This document shows positions 19,257-28,094 of a stretch of 64,000 bases of DNA, in pieces. The stretch is taken from contig JAHRVB010000252.1 in NCBI GenBank assembly GCA_019090895.1, positions 1-64,000 of the forward strand. Reading direction: 5' to 3'. Position numbers and translations under genes: made by a program. How positions within the stretch are numbered: position 1 is the first letter of the stretch; each line of letters begins with the position of its first letter. Under the pieces are notes generated by a model. It was not told the DNA's origin. It did not search any database and was given only the letters and a program-made list of their open reading frames with translations. This DNA is from Kangiellaceae bacterium. Lineage in GTDB: Bacteria > Pseudomonadota > Gammaproteobacteria > Enterobacterales > Kangiellaceae.

Positions 19257-19297
19257 GAAATATTTTGACATTACGCAATATAAAGTCGGAAAAAAGA

Positions 19298-20140
19298 ATG
19301 GAATTAGTGACTCAATCTGAACAAAAAATATTTGGTGGTATTCAAGGCGTTTATACTCACCAAGCGGAATCCACCAATTGTAAAATGGAACTCAGTGTGT
19401 ATGTTCCAGAGCATATTGAAGACGAAAAACTCGCTGTTTTATACTACCTTTCTGGGCTCACTTGTACTCAAGACAATGTCACCACTAAGGCTGGTTTTCA
19501 GCGTTATGCCAGCGAGCACAAAGTCATCATCGTTTGCCCTGATACCAGTCCTAGAGGAACCGACTTTCCGAGCGAGCATGATGCATATGATTTTGGTTCA
19601 GGAGCTGGTTTTTATTTAAACGCTACTGAAGAACCTTGGTCAGCTAACTACAATATGTACGACTATGTTGTTAATGAACTTACCGCTTTAGTTGAAAATA
19701 ATTTTCCAGTTGATTCGAAACGAGCCGGTATCTTTGGTCACTCAATGGGTGGTCATGGTGCTTTGACTATTGGGCTGAAAAATCCAGAAAAGTTTAAATC
19801 AATCTCTGCTTTTTCGCCAATCGTCGCACCGATGAATTGTCCATGGGGAGAAAAGGCATTTACTGGTTATTTAGGTGCTAATAAACAAGATTGGGAAAAC
19901 TATGACGCTTCGAAGTTAATCGCTTCTGGCCACGCTAGTCCAAATGAAATATTAATCGATCAGGGCGACGCGGATAATTTTCTTACCGAACAACTCAAAC
20001 CCGAAATCTTCCAGCGAGCCTGCGAAAAAGAAAAGCAACCTCTCGAACTTCGAATGCAATCTGGTTACGATCACAGCTATTTTTTCATCGCAAGTTTTAT
20101 AGGGGAACACATTCAGTTTCATGCTAAAAACTTAACTTAG
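19298..20140 (+). CDS. fghA: S-formylglutathione hydrolase
   Basis: A 280-residue alpha/beta hydrolase (esterase D family) that splits S-formylglutathione into formate and glutathione. The nucleophile elbow GHSMGGHGAL, the N-terminal LYYLSGLTCTQDN and the C-terminal GYDHSYFFIASFIGEH (catalytic His) are characteristic. The start MELVTQSEQ at 19298 is chosen because the track's extra 36 residues are translated from the inverted repeat and intergenic spacer. It follows frmA by 222 bases, in the same orientation, with repeats between. Confidence 0.93.
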   Translation: MELVTQSEQKIFGGIQGVYTHQAESTNCKMELSVYVPEHIEDEKLAVLYYLSGLTCTQDNVTTKAGFQRYASEHKVIIVCPDTSPRGTDFPSEHDAYDFGSGAGFYLNATEEPWSANYNMYDYVVNELTALVENNFPVDSKRAGIFGHSMGGHGALTIGLKNPEKFKSISAFSPIVAPMNCPWGEKAFTGYLGANKQDWENYDASKLIASGHASPNEILIDQGDADNFLTEQLKPEIFQRACEKEKQPLELRMQSGYDHSYFFIASFIGEHIQFHAKNLT

Positions 20141-20238
20141 TATTTCGATTTGGCTCGCGGCTATCGTTGCGTCATCTCCAAGCGTTGGTTATCTTCTCTC
20201 TTCAGCTCACTAGGGGCTTATATTTTAGTTGTGTTCCT

Positions 20239-20277
20239 AACTCGCAACTCGCAACTATTTTTCCTAGCTCCTAGCTC
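20239..20277. repeat. Two adjacent heptameric tandem repeats
   Basis: AACTCGC occurs twice plus a partial copy at 20239-20256, and CTAGCTC twice at 20264-20277, within the 264-base gap after fghA. The gap holds no gene otherwise. Both have the same 7-bp period as the repeats at 19074-19104 and around 30884-30925. Confidence 0.8.
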
Positions 20278-20404
20278 CCAAGATTTCCCCACCACAATAC
20301 ACCCTCATACATTTCACTACAATTCACCGACATTTTTAACCAATCATTCTTAATTTCCTATCGCTAAGATACGCCTTTCAATACTTAAATAGAATGGCTA
20401 AACA

Positions 20405-20668
20405 ATGATTCTTACTCGGTTAAAATCGATTCTCTCAAACGTTCTAGAAATCGACACCTCTGGATTTGAGCTTAGTACTCAATTACTTGGGAATATACCT
20501 GAATTCGATTCCATGGCTGTAATGAATCTGATCCTAGCAATAGAACAAAACTTTCAAATCGAAATGAGAGCAGACGAATTGTCCGCCGAATTATTTGAGA
20601 GTTTATCTAGCCTTTCAATCCACATAAAAGATCAAATAGTGCTTTTAGACTCAATCGAAATCGCTTGA
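20405..20668 (+). CDS. Acyl carrier protein
   Basis: An 87-residue carrier protein with the phosphopantetheine attachment site visible as EFDSMAVMNLI (Ser36) and the usual four-helix layout. Not the housekeeping AcpP, since it stands with an acyltransferase 16 bases downstream and an ABC exporter, and its sequence is divergent and less acidic. It likely supplies an acyl chain to the neighbouring acyltransferase (inference from gene order). Confidence 0.88.
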   Translation: MILTRLKSILSNVLEIDTSGFELSTQLLGNIPEFDSMAVMNLILAIEQNFQIEMRADELSAELFESLSSLSIHIKDQIVLLDSIEIA

Positions 20669-20684
20669 AGAAATTTATAATTCT

Positions 20685-21524
20685 ATGTCAATTATGCCAA
20701 TCAGTTTTACTGACCGTTTCATCCAACGGATTTTTCTTAGAGTCCATAGAATGACGCCAAAGAATAGATTCAAGTTATTAAATGGTCTCAGTAGAACGAT
20801 TCTCAGGCTATCCAAAAGAACTCGACAAAGAACGATAAGCAATATTAAGCGTGCAATGCCCTATTTAAGAAGTACCGAGGCCTATGCGCTCGCAATAGAA
20901 TCATACGCGTGTGTAGTGTCTGGGGTGCTGGATACATTTTGGTTAAATGAGCTAGAGATCGAATACGAATTTGATCAGAAAACAAAGAATATTCTATATT
21001 CGGGAAAAGGTGCGGTCATCGCAACCCTCCATATGAACTGCTATGAGACTGTACCGTTGGCTATTCAACAACTGACTGGCCGTTCTACGACTTTGTCTAA
21101 ACTTCCGGAAAATTTTCCATTAGTAGCAAATAATTACCAGCAAGCAGAGATAGAGTGTATCGATAAGAATCAACCAAACTCTCTATTTAAATTAATTAGC
21201 GCTCTTCAGAAAAATCGTATCGTCACATTGCATGCGGATCATTATGCCAATGACATTGAAATGGAATTCTTCGAGCAAAAAACGAAAGCACCTTCTGGAG
21301 CAGCCCTGTTGTCAAGCCTCGGCAATGCACCATTGTTACTTGGTTACTCTGTCAAACTAAATGACGCTAGGTATCGCGTGTATTTTGAAACTATCTCAGA
21401 TAGCCCTTTGGGCAAAGACAAACAACTCCATAAAGAGTATATGAATAAGCTCTATCGTCGCTTCGAACAAATTATTTTGGACTTTCCTAATCAATGGTAC
21501 TGGTCCTACAACCGTTGGCGCTAA
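20685..21524 (+). CDS. LpxL/HtrB-like lysophospholipid acyltransferase
   Basis: A 279-residue membrane-associated acyltransferase of the lipid A late acyltransferase superfamily. The catalytic HX4E pair is seen at His116-Glu121 in IATLHMNCYETV; further family signatures are LHADHYAN, the FFEQKTKAPSGAALLSS stretch and the C-terminal PNQWYWSYNRWR. Shorter than LpxL (about 305) and with no obvious long N-terminal membrane helix. Placed between an ACP and an MsbA-like exporter, it probably acylates a lipid or glycolipid that is then flipped across the inner membrane; the acceptor is unknown. Confidence 0.85.
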   Translation: MSIMPISFTDRFIQRIFLRVHRMTPKNRFKLLNGLSRTILRLSKRTRQRTISNIKRAMPYLRSTEAYALAIESYACVVSGVLDTFWLNELEIEYEFDQKTKNILYSGKGAVIATLHMNCYETVPLAIQQLTGRSTTLSKLPENFPLVANNYQQAEIECIDKNQPNSLFKLISALQKNRIVTLHADHYANDIEMEFFEQKTKAPSGAALLSSLGNAPLLLGYSVKLNDARYRVYFETISDSPLGKDKQLHKEYMNKLYRRFEQIILDFPNQWYWSYNRWR

Positions 21525-21560
21525 TGAACGATATGGCCAAACAAGAGACGAGATTTAATA

Positions 21561-23372
21561 ATGCAACTCAATGCTAATTCTACGAATGTTGATTCAAAAA
21601 CGACTTCAAATCTAATAACAGAAACAAGTTCTCAAATCGAAGTACCGTCTTCTATTTTGAAACGGATTTTGTTCCTATATCGTGATTATAAACTAGCGCT
21701 GTTGATCACGATCTCAGCAGTTATCTTATTTGGTTTAATTGACGCGGGTATGATCTATTTCATTAAACCACTTATTGATGATGGTTTAAATAATTCGAAC
21801 CAAAAAATTCTCAAGTTCGGCAGTCTTCTGGTGATTCTAATTTTCGTTTTTAGAGGTCTTTCTAGCTTTATTTCTAATTACACATCAAACTGGATAAGCC
21901 ATCATATTATTGCAAGAATAAGACAGGATGTTTTCTCTCATTTACTTAAACTTCCTCGCAGCTTCTATGATAACCACAGCCGTGGGGAGCTAGTATCAAA
22001 AGTAATTTACGATACTGAACAAATCGCTAAGGCGACTTCAGGAGCATTCATTTCTTTCATACGAGAAAGCGTTATACTTCTTGTTCTCATTGGCCTTATG
22101 TTCATTACGAGCTGGCACCTTTCATTGGTATTTATAGCGATTGGTCCGATCATAGGTTTGCTACTCTATAAGGTATCTCGAATATTCAGAGTGAAAAGCA
22201 AACGACTACAAGCTTCCATGGGACAAGTATCAAAAACAATTGAACAAAGCATTAAACATCATCAGGAAATATTATATTTTGGCGCACATCGGCAAGAGAA
22301 TGATTCCTTTCGTAACATCAATAGAACAACTCGCCAAAACAATATGAAGTTAGTTTTATTATCTAGTCTCACAAATCCTACCATACAAATCATCGCCTCT
22401 TTGTCAATGGCTGCTGTTTTATTGATCGCTAGCATGGAGGGGGTTATCGAACATATAAGTGCCGGCTCATTTACCGCGATATTGGTCGCAATGGGCTCAT
22501 TACTTAAACCCATAAAACAACTCTCAAAAGTAAATGAAAACCTACAAACAGGCTTAGCTGCTGCTGAGTCAATTTTCAAATTTCTAGATGAACCGGCGGA
22601 ACGAACAACTGGTACAAGTTTTCCAAAATCGAACCAACCAGTAATATCAATCAAGAATCTCAGTTTTAAATATCCAAATAGGGACTGTGCTGCGTTAAGC
22701 AATATTACCTTGGACATATTACCAGGAGAAGTCGTCGCATTGGTCGGCTCTTCAGGTAGCGGAAAGTCAACGTTGGTCAATTTATTGCTGAACCTCTACC
22801 CTACCCCAAATAAAACAATCAGTTTCAATGGTCGTTATCTAGAGGAATGGTCGCTAGCATCATTGAGGGAAAATTTCTCTGTGGTCTCTCAGTCGGTCAA
22901 CTTGAGGCAACCCAGCCTTCAGCAAAACATAACATACGGAAGTAAAACGCGGAATATAGATTATGAAAAGTTTGAAAGCTGTATAAACGACACCCAACTT
23001 TCAAGTTTATTTCAAAAACAAACTATCCAATCAGACTTTCATGTCGGCGAAGAAGCATGCCTTCTATCAGGTGGTCAACAACAAAGAGTCGCTATTGCAA
23101 GAGCACTCTATCGAGATGCACCATTACTGGTACTTGATGAGGCAACTTCAGCGCTGGACCAACAATCTGAGCAACAATTTTTGAATACTATTTCTCGTAC
23201 TATGAAAAATACTACAATGTTAATAGTCACTCACCGCTCTGCTCCTCTTAAATTGGCAGACAAGATAGTCGTTATGCAGGAGGGTAAGCTCGTCGAAATA
23301 GGCAAACACAATGAATTAATGGACAAAAAAGGTGTGTTTTACTCACTTTATAGAAAGGAGTTTGATAAATAA
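21561..23372 (+). CDS. MsbA-like ABC transporter (fused membrane and ATPase domains)
   Basis: A 603-residue half-transporter: six-helix membrane domain (about residues 35-330) and a C-terminal ABC domain with Walker A GSSGSGKST, signature LSGGQQQ, Walker B LLVLDEATSALD and H-loop IVTHR. It resembles MsbA and related lipid flippases. The gene follows the acyltransferase by 36 bases, so an ACP-acyltransferase-exporter operon is likely. It may export the lipid made by its neighbours rather than be the essential lipid A flippase, since gene lpxK, the usual msbA partner, is not beside it. Confidence 0.87.
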   Translation: MQLNANSTNVDSKTTSNLITETSSQIEVPSSILKRILFLYRDYKLALLITISAVILFGLIDAGMIYFIKPLIDDGLNNSNQKILKFGSLLVILIFVFRGLSSFISNYTSNWISHHIIARIRQDVFSHLLKLPRSFYDNHSRGELVSKVIYDTEQIAKATSGAFISFIRESVILLVLIGLMFITSWHLSLVFIAIGPIIGLLLYKVSRIFRVKSKRLQASMGQVSKTIEQSIKHHQEILYFGAHRQENDSFRNINRTTRQNNMKLVLLSSLTNPTIQIIASLSMAAVLLIASMEGVIEHISAGSFTAILVAMGSLLKPIKQLSKVNENLQTGLAAAESIFKFLDEPAERTTGTSFPKSNQPVISIKNLSFKYPNRDCAALSNITLDILPGEVVALVGSSGSGKSTLVNLLLNLYPTPNKTISFNGRYLEEWSLASLRENFSVVSQSVNLRQPSLQQNITYGSKTRNIDYEKFESCINDTQLSSLFQKQTIQSDFHVGEEACLLSGGQQQRVAIARALYRDAPLLVLDEATSALDQQSEQQFLNTISRTMKNTTMLIVTHRSAPLKLADKIVVMQEGKLVEIGKHNELMDKKGVFYSLYRKEFDK

Positions 23373-23425
23373 CTCTCAAAATAACCTTTCGATTCGACAG
23401 TGTTTTGTAAATTCTCTTCCTTCCT

Positions 23426-23638
23426 TTATTTAACATTAGAATTAATTAAATAATCACCACCTCTATCATTTTTGGCTCGCCAGTCCAAAAAATCTGCGTT
23501 GCTCACACTCGTACCACCATTAAATACAGTTCGTTCAACAGAATTATCGCCTTTATCCCAATCGCTTAAAGGTTGATCGTTTTTTCTTTTGTCATTAAAT
23601 TCATGGGAATCTTGGGCATAAACTCCCAGCTCATCAAT
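23426..23638 (-). pseudogene. Orphan C-terminal gene fragment
   Basis: A 70-codon minus-strand reading frame with no ATG, GTG or TTG start and an upstream in-frame stop. It translates as IDELGVYAQDSHEFNDKR... and ends ...DRGGDYLINSNVK. The composition is that of a real protein, with mixed polar residues and no codon bias typical of noise, so it is probably the tail of a lost gene, perhaps an exported protein. I cannot name the family. It is next to the transposase remnant. Confidence 0.45.
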
Positions 23639-23831
23639 TTATAGCTGGAATCAAACAATTTGGAGACAATATTTATGGGTCTATTGCCCGCCAATACAGA
23701 TTTATACATTGCAGGAGGGTTAGCCTTGAAGCCTATGACAGTAGCACGAACTGCAATATAATATAGAAGGTAAAAGTAAAATATACTCTATATCAAGAGT
23801 AAGACTTGTCCAATATAAAGTAAGATTAAAC
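23639..23831. other. Gene-free stretch upstream of the transposase remnant
   Basis: About 190 bases with no intact gene, between the orphan fragment and the recognisable transposase frame. A short open frame with a GGAG site (MGLLPANTDLYIAGG..., 28 codons) begins near 23675 and may be another gene scrap. I make no functional claim. Confidence 0.3.
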
Positions 23832-24124
23832 TCACTCATTGCTACGGTCAACTCAAAGGATTTTTTAGATAAACTAGAGAGTCTTCTTCCACCTAGGTGC
23901 CAGCCGATCATTCTATCTGATGCTCTCTATAATACACCTTGATTTCGGTGGGTTTAAAGCCATTGAGGCAAGGGGTTGGTACTGGGTAGAACGTGTTGAA
24001 TGCACAGCTATCGCTAGATGGCTTGAACTTTAGAGGCTGTAAGAGCCTCATTACTCAAGCGACCAGTAAACTTGAAAAGTGTTCTTTACAGCAAAAAAAC
24101 TCACGGCGATTACCCAACTTTTAG
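23832..24124 (+). mobile_element. Degenerate IS4-family transposase remnant
   Basis: Three plus-strand fragments in three different frames together match the catalytic core of IS4-family transposases: NSKDFLDKLESLLPPRCQPI with LSDA (from 23832), GFKAIEARGWYWVERV (from about 23950), and GLNFRGCKSLITQATSKLE (from 24014). At least two frameshifts and a stop make it non-functional. The end overlaps the last codons of the convergent SRPBCC gene. No terminal inverted repeats were recognised, so the outer boundaries are uncertain. Confidence 0.65.
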
Positions 24125-25021
24125 CTCCATTTTTTTACACCATGCGTTGGCTAGCTCAACAAGAACCCCTGTAAATTTTCTTTTTGAAGCAAGATAAAAT
24201 AAATGCTTTGTAATATAACCACCTTTAGGAGTCACTTCTATAAAAATAGAAAATTCAGACTGGTTAGCTCCCTGTGTCTGACTAGTTAACGACTTTACTG
24301 ACCAAACCCCTTTTAACTTGGAAAAAGGATAAGGGTAGTCGGCAGCTTCAGTGTGGATGTCAAAACTATAAGACTGCCCCTCACTATACTCATTACAGGT
24401 TTCCAGCCAATTTTCTCCTTTTGGTCCGTAGCAGCGACGTACCATGCCTAATCCTTGGCCTGAAATTATTTCGGATTTTGATAGGTTTGAAGCGACTTCC
24501 CAGTACTTAGCATGGTCAGTCATTATATTCCAAACAATAGCTGTTGGCGCTTGAGTTTTTTGCGATACTGATGCAATAATCTTTTCATCAACAATTTCAA
24601 TATTAATTTTAATTTTACTTTGTAGTGGCTTAATTCTTTTAGCGCCAATATATTGGCTAATAGCAAATAGAGTAACAATTAGAGCTACACCATCCAATAA
24701 ATAAATACCCGTTGAAGTGAAGTAATGCCTATCAAAAATATAGACAAGTATACTCACTACTACCCAGCCAATATCAGCTAATATAATTCGCATCACTTGT
24801 TTTTTTTGCAAATAAGCATTTGTTGCAACAATAAAAACATCTAATGAAAATAAAACTAACCCAACACCTATCCAAAAAATTAATTCATTGCTCCAAGTTT
24901 CGATATTAACAAACAATTGCTCTGAAATTTCTTCAGGAAATATTATAAATAGAACGCCGCATAAAATCGAAAATGCTGCGTTAAGTAATAGAGTGGTTCT
25001 TGCAAGTTTTGAGTTTTTCAT
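24110..25021 (-). CDS. Membrane protein with C-terminal SRPBCC domain
   Basis: A 303-residue protein beginning with four hydrophobic helices (residues about 8-30, 42-62, 74-96, 102-125) and ending in an SRPBCC (START-like) lipid- or ligand-binding domain (SVSQKTQAPTAIVWNIMTDHAKYWEVASNLSK...). The start at 25021 (MKNSKLART) is preceded by AAAGGA; the track start at 25075 is not supported. Divergently transcribed from an XRE regulator, 167 bases apart. Its 3' end may have been altered by the IS4 remnant. Function unknown. Confidence 0.75.
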   Translation of the reverse strand: MKNSKLARTTLLLNAAFSILCGVLFIIFPEEISEQLFVNIETWSNELIFWIGVGLVLFSLDVFIVATNAYLQKKQVMRIILADIGWVVVSILVYIFDRHYFTSTGIYLLDGVALIVTLFAISQYIGAKRIKPLQSKIKINIEIVDEKIIASVSQKTQAPTAIVWNIMTDHAKYWEVASNLSKSEIISGQGLGMVRRCYGPKGENWLETCNEYSEGQSYSFDIHTEAADYPYPFSKLKGVWSVKSLTSQTQGANQSEFSIFIEVTPKGGYITKHLFYLASKRKFTGVLVELANAWCKKMELKVG

Positions 25022-25093
25022 AATGATTCCTTTAATCAGCTTTCCGAATAAAAGCACAGGAATACTATTATGCAATCCTTATGAATTACTGCA

Positions 25094-25147
25094 ATTACTT
25101 GTGAGGTAATAGACTTGAGTTGCAAGTCTCTGTATAAATGATATTTA
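25094..25147 (+). promoter_or_regulatory. Divergent promoter/operator region for XRE gene
   Basis: A perfect inverted repeat AGACTTG-AGTTG-CAAGTCT (25111-25129) and a second one ATTAC-N7-GTAAT (25094-25110) lie side by side between the divergent genes. TTGCAA (25120) and TATTTA (25142) with a 16-base spacer could form the promoter of the XRE gene. The repeats are candidate operators for the XRE regulator, acting on both genes. Confidence 0.5.
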
Positions 25148-25188
25148 ATATCTACCATTAAAGTTTGATATTAGAATTAGGAGACGAT

Positions 25189-25977
25189 ATGAGCGAAAAT
25201 ATACAACGGCCGTTTTCAGGTTTGTTAAAAACTTGGCGTTCACGTATGAGGATTAGTCAACTTGAGTTAGCTCTAGAAGCTGGGCTCTCTCAGAGACATC
25301 TTAGTTTCTTGGAAACTGGCCGTTCAAAACCCAGTAGGGCTTCGATAGCACAGATAGGTGAGGCACTAAATATGCCTGTCGCTGAAGTTGATGCCTTATT
25401 AGTAACTGCTGGTTTTGCTCCTTCTTCGTCAAATAAACGTTGGGGTGAGGAAACTCGTGTAGCGGTCAATGCATCAATTGATCATGTTTTATTAGGCCAC
25501 GAACCATACCCTGCCATTGCAGTTGATAGGATTTGGAATTTACAAAAAGCGAACCTTGCCGCTCAATCGTTTTTTACCAAAATAGGTAGTACAGGGGACC
25601 TTAATGTACTAAGAGACATCTTTCAGCCTGGACGATTGAAAGAGAACATTGTTAACTGGAACAATAGTGTAAAAGCACTAATGAGATTGTTCGAGCTAGA
25701 GGTTGCTCGCAGGCCTCATGACATCGAGGCGCAAGAGTTACATAAAGAATTGTTATCTTTGCCAGGTGTTAATACTGCTATTTGTACAATGAATAACGAG
25801 AATCCATCCCCTGTAATGGCAATTCAGTTTAATGTAGATGGACAAATACTCAGTCTTTTTTGCTTGATTGCAACCATAGGCATGAGTGCTGATGCTGTCA
25901 TTGATGATACGAGAATTGAAACACTGTTGCCCGCAGATCAAATGAGTAGAAACTGGTTCTTAAAAAATAATCTTTAG
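25189..25977 (+). CDS. XRE-family regulator with MmyB-like ligand domain
   Basis: A 262-residue DNA-binding protein: N-terminal helix-turn-helix (LELALEAGLSQRHLSFLETGRSKPSRASIAQIGEALN, about residues 20-60) and a C-terminal MmyB-like (PAS-type) ligand-binding domain (PYPAIAVDRIWNLQKANLAAQSFF...). The start at 25189 has AGGAG six bases upstream, better than the track start at 25165. Divergent from the SRPBCC membrane protein gene, which it probably controls. The ligand of such domains is often an acyl or fatty compound, but not determined here. Confidence 0.85.
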   Translation: MSENIQRPFSGLLKTWRSRMRISQLELALEAGLSQRHLSFLETGRSKPSRASIAQIGEALNMPVAEVDALLVTAGFAPSSSNKRWGEETRVAVNASIDHVLLGHEPYPAIAVDRIWNLQKANLAAQSFFTKIGSTGDLNVLRDIFQPGRLKENIVNWNNSVKALMRLFELEVARRPHDIEAQELHKELLSLPGVNTAICTMNNENPSPVMAIQFNVDGQILSLFCLIATIGMSADAVIDDTRIETLLPADQMSRNWFLKNNL

Positions 25978-26166
25978 CATGAAAAGAAATTAGCTGTTAC
26001 CAGTGGCGTAAGAACAGGAAATTAGAGTTCTTGGTTGGCTAATTAGTGATTATTGCCCTCTACTCCTGTTTACTCAATTTAAAGTCTATAATTAGGCTAT
26101 TACGCAAATACGTTGGTATTGGCTCAACGCCTGTAGCCAACTCTCGTCATATCTGGGGACTTCATC

Positions 26167-27819
26167 ATGGATATTACTGCAGCTTCTAGCTTTGATCACA
26201 GTCAATTTATGCCCCATGGCAGTTGCTATTTATGGCGGCCGGATATTCTTTGGCCTACGGCGATTTCGGATGTTGTCACTGCCGTTGCCTATGTCGCCTT
26301 TGCGCTTGCAGTAATTACTTTTGTTCGCAAGCGAAAAGACCTACCAATGCCGTGGTTTTTTATTCTTGCTGGATCGATCATATTTTTAGCCTGTGGCGCG
26401 TCACATTTTATGGGTACTGTCGTTATTTGGAACCCGCTTTATGCACAATTAGCTATCGTTAAAATAGTTGTCGCAGTTAGCTCCACTGCAGCCGCTTTAT
26501 TGATGTGGCGATTGTTACCTGTATTCCTTTCCATTCCTAGCCCATCGATGCTTAGCGCTAAAAATAGTGAGCTTACAAAAGAAATAAAAATTCGAGTGCG
26601 TCTCGAAAAAGATTTGTTGAAGCTCAATTCTGAACTACAAGTCGCACGCGAAGAAGCCGAAAATGCAAATCAAGCCAGAAGCGAATTTCTAACTAATATG
26701 TCTCACGAAATCCGGACTCCTATGAATGGTGTTCTGGGGGTTGTAGAACTACTAGACCTCACTGAACTTAACGATGAACAACAAAAGTATACACAGATAA
26801 TGCGCCGCTCTGGAGGTACGCTACTCACCGTAGTAAACGACATTCTAGATTTTTCTAAAATTGAAGCGGGAAAACTGGAGCTGGAACAAATTGATTTTGA
26901 TATCAAAACTCTCATCGAGGAAACAGGTTCACTTTTTAATAACCAAGTAACGGAAGGTGTACCGCTCGAAATATCCATAGACCCTTCGTTGCCAAATACG
27001 CTTGTAGGTGATCCGACAAGACTGCATCAAGTGTTCACCAATCTACTCAATAATGCGTTCAAGTTCACATCATCAGGCAAAGTCGTCCTTGAAGTACGTG
27101 TCACCTCCTCTAATCAACAAAATGTCTCGGTTCAATTCCGAGTCACTGACACGGGTGTCGGTATGCAGCAGGAAGTGGCGAACAACTTATTCCGCAGATT
27201 TGCCCAAGCCGATCAATCAATATCTCGCAAGTATGGCGGCTCTGGCTTAGGACTTTCTATTTGTAAGAACCTGGTAGAAATGATGGGTGGACGTATTCAC
27301 GTCGAGAGTGAAGTTAACAAAGGATCCAGCTTTTACTTTGGTCTTGAATTTAATATCGGCAAGACACAACTAACAGCTCCAACCGCTGAAGTTCAAAGTG
27401 ACCTAGATTACTCTGAACTGAGAGTTCTAATTGCCGAAGATAATAAAATCAACCAATTAGTGGCAATGAAACTATTATCTAAAATTGGTATCAAGGCAGA
27501 TTTGGTTTCAGATGGTGCATCGGCTGTCAATATGGTCTGTGATAGCGCGCGACAATACGATATCGTTTTTATGGATTGCGAAATGCCTATTTTAGACGGC
27601 TATGACGCGACTAAGCAGATTAGACAGTTTGAAAATGAAAGGTCACTCCCTCCGACCCTTATCTATGCTCTCAGTGCGCACGTCCTGTCAGAACATATCG
27701 AAAAGTGTGAAAAATATGGAATGGATGGTAATCTTTCGAAACCACTTAGCTTTAAGCAACTGATTCCCGCATTGGAAATCGCAAAAGAAAACAGCACTAA
27801 AAACCCACCGAATGAATAA
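26167..27819 (+). CDS. Hybrid histidine kinase with ethylene-receptor-like sensor
   Basis: A 550-residue inner-membrane sensor. The N-terminal three-helix domain resembles the plant ETR1 ethylene-binding domain: [10 protein letters not shown] carries an Asp (Asp35) and [10 protein letters not shown] carries the Cys-x3-His pair (Cys76, His80) that binds Cu(I) in ETR1, with matching spacing. Then a short coiled coil, HisKA with [10 protein letters not shown] (His180), an ATPase domain with [10 protein letters not shown] and DTGVGM, and a C-terminal receiver with [12 protein letters not shown] (Asp470). No linked response regulator gene. A GGGGA site precedes the ATG. Whether it binds ethylene or another ligand is unknown. 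Confidence 0.88.
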   Translation: MDITAASSFDHSQFMPHGSCYLWRPDILWPTAISDVVTAVAYVAFALAVITFVRKRKDLPMPWFFILAGSIIFLACGASHFMGTVVIWNPLYAQLAIVKIVVAVSSTAAALLMWRLLPVFLSIPSPSMLSAKNSELTKEIKIRVRLEKDLLKLNSELQVAREEAENANQARSEFLTNMSHEIRTPMNGVLGVVELLDLTELNDEQQKYTQIMRRSGGTLLTVVNDILDFSKIEAGKLELEQIDFDIKTLIEETGSLFNNQVTEGVPLEISIDPSLPNTLVGDPTRLHQVFTNLLNNAFKFTSSGKVVLEVRVTSSNQQNVSVQFRVTDTGVGMQQEVANNLFRRFAQADQSISRKYGGSGLGLSICKNLVEMMGGRIHVESEVNKGSSFYFGLEFNIGKTQLTAPTAEVQSDLDYSELRVLIAEDNKINQLVAMKLLSKIGIKADLVSDGASAVNMVCDSARQYDIVFMDCEMPILDGYDATKQIRQFENERSLPPTLIYALSAHVLSEHIEKCEKYGMDGNLSKPLSFKQLIPALEIAKENSTKNPPNE

Positions 27820-28094
27820 TCTATTGAGCGTCTTTTTTAAATTCATTACTCTCTCGCGAACTCTGTATTGGTTTCAACGAGACGATTGACTTTTACATTG
27901 AAAAGACTCGTCACAAAGCAGAACAATCTAGATACAACGACTAATCAATTGAATTAATTTCTTCGTTTCGTTCCATATGAAAATATTCAATCGCGTTTAT
28001 TGATGAGTATTATGCGCTCCTGTTTTTATTTATTGACGAAAATAAGATATATTAGGAACTCTCTCACAGGAATAATAATCATCAGGAACTAACG

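Noticed and set aside
19190-19297. 36-residue N-terminal extension of fghA in the ORF track
   Set aside because: Encoded by the inverted repeat and spacer; homologues start at the MELVTQ position.
20150-20353. 67-residue ORF after fghA
   Set aside because: Runs through the heptameric repeats and has no ribosome binding site.
20405-23372. Aryl polyene or dialkylresorcinol cluster
   Set aside because: No ketosynthase, dehydratase, ammonia-lyase or ketoreductase gene is linked.
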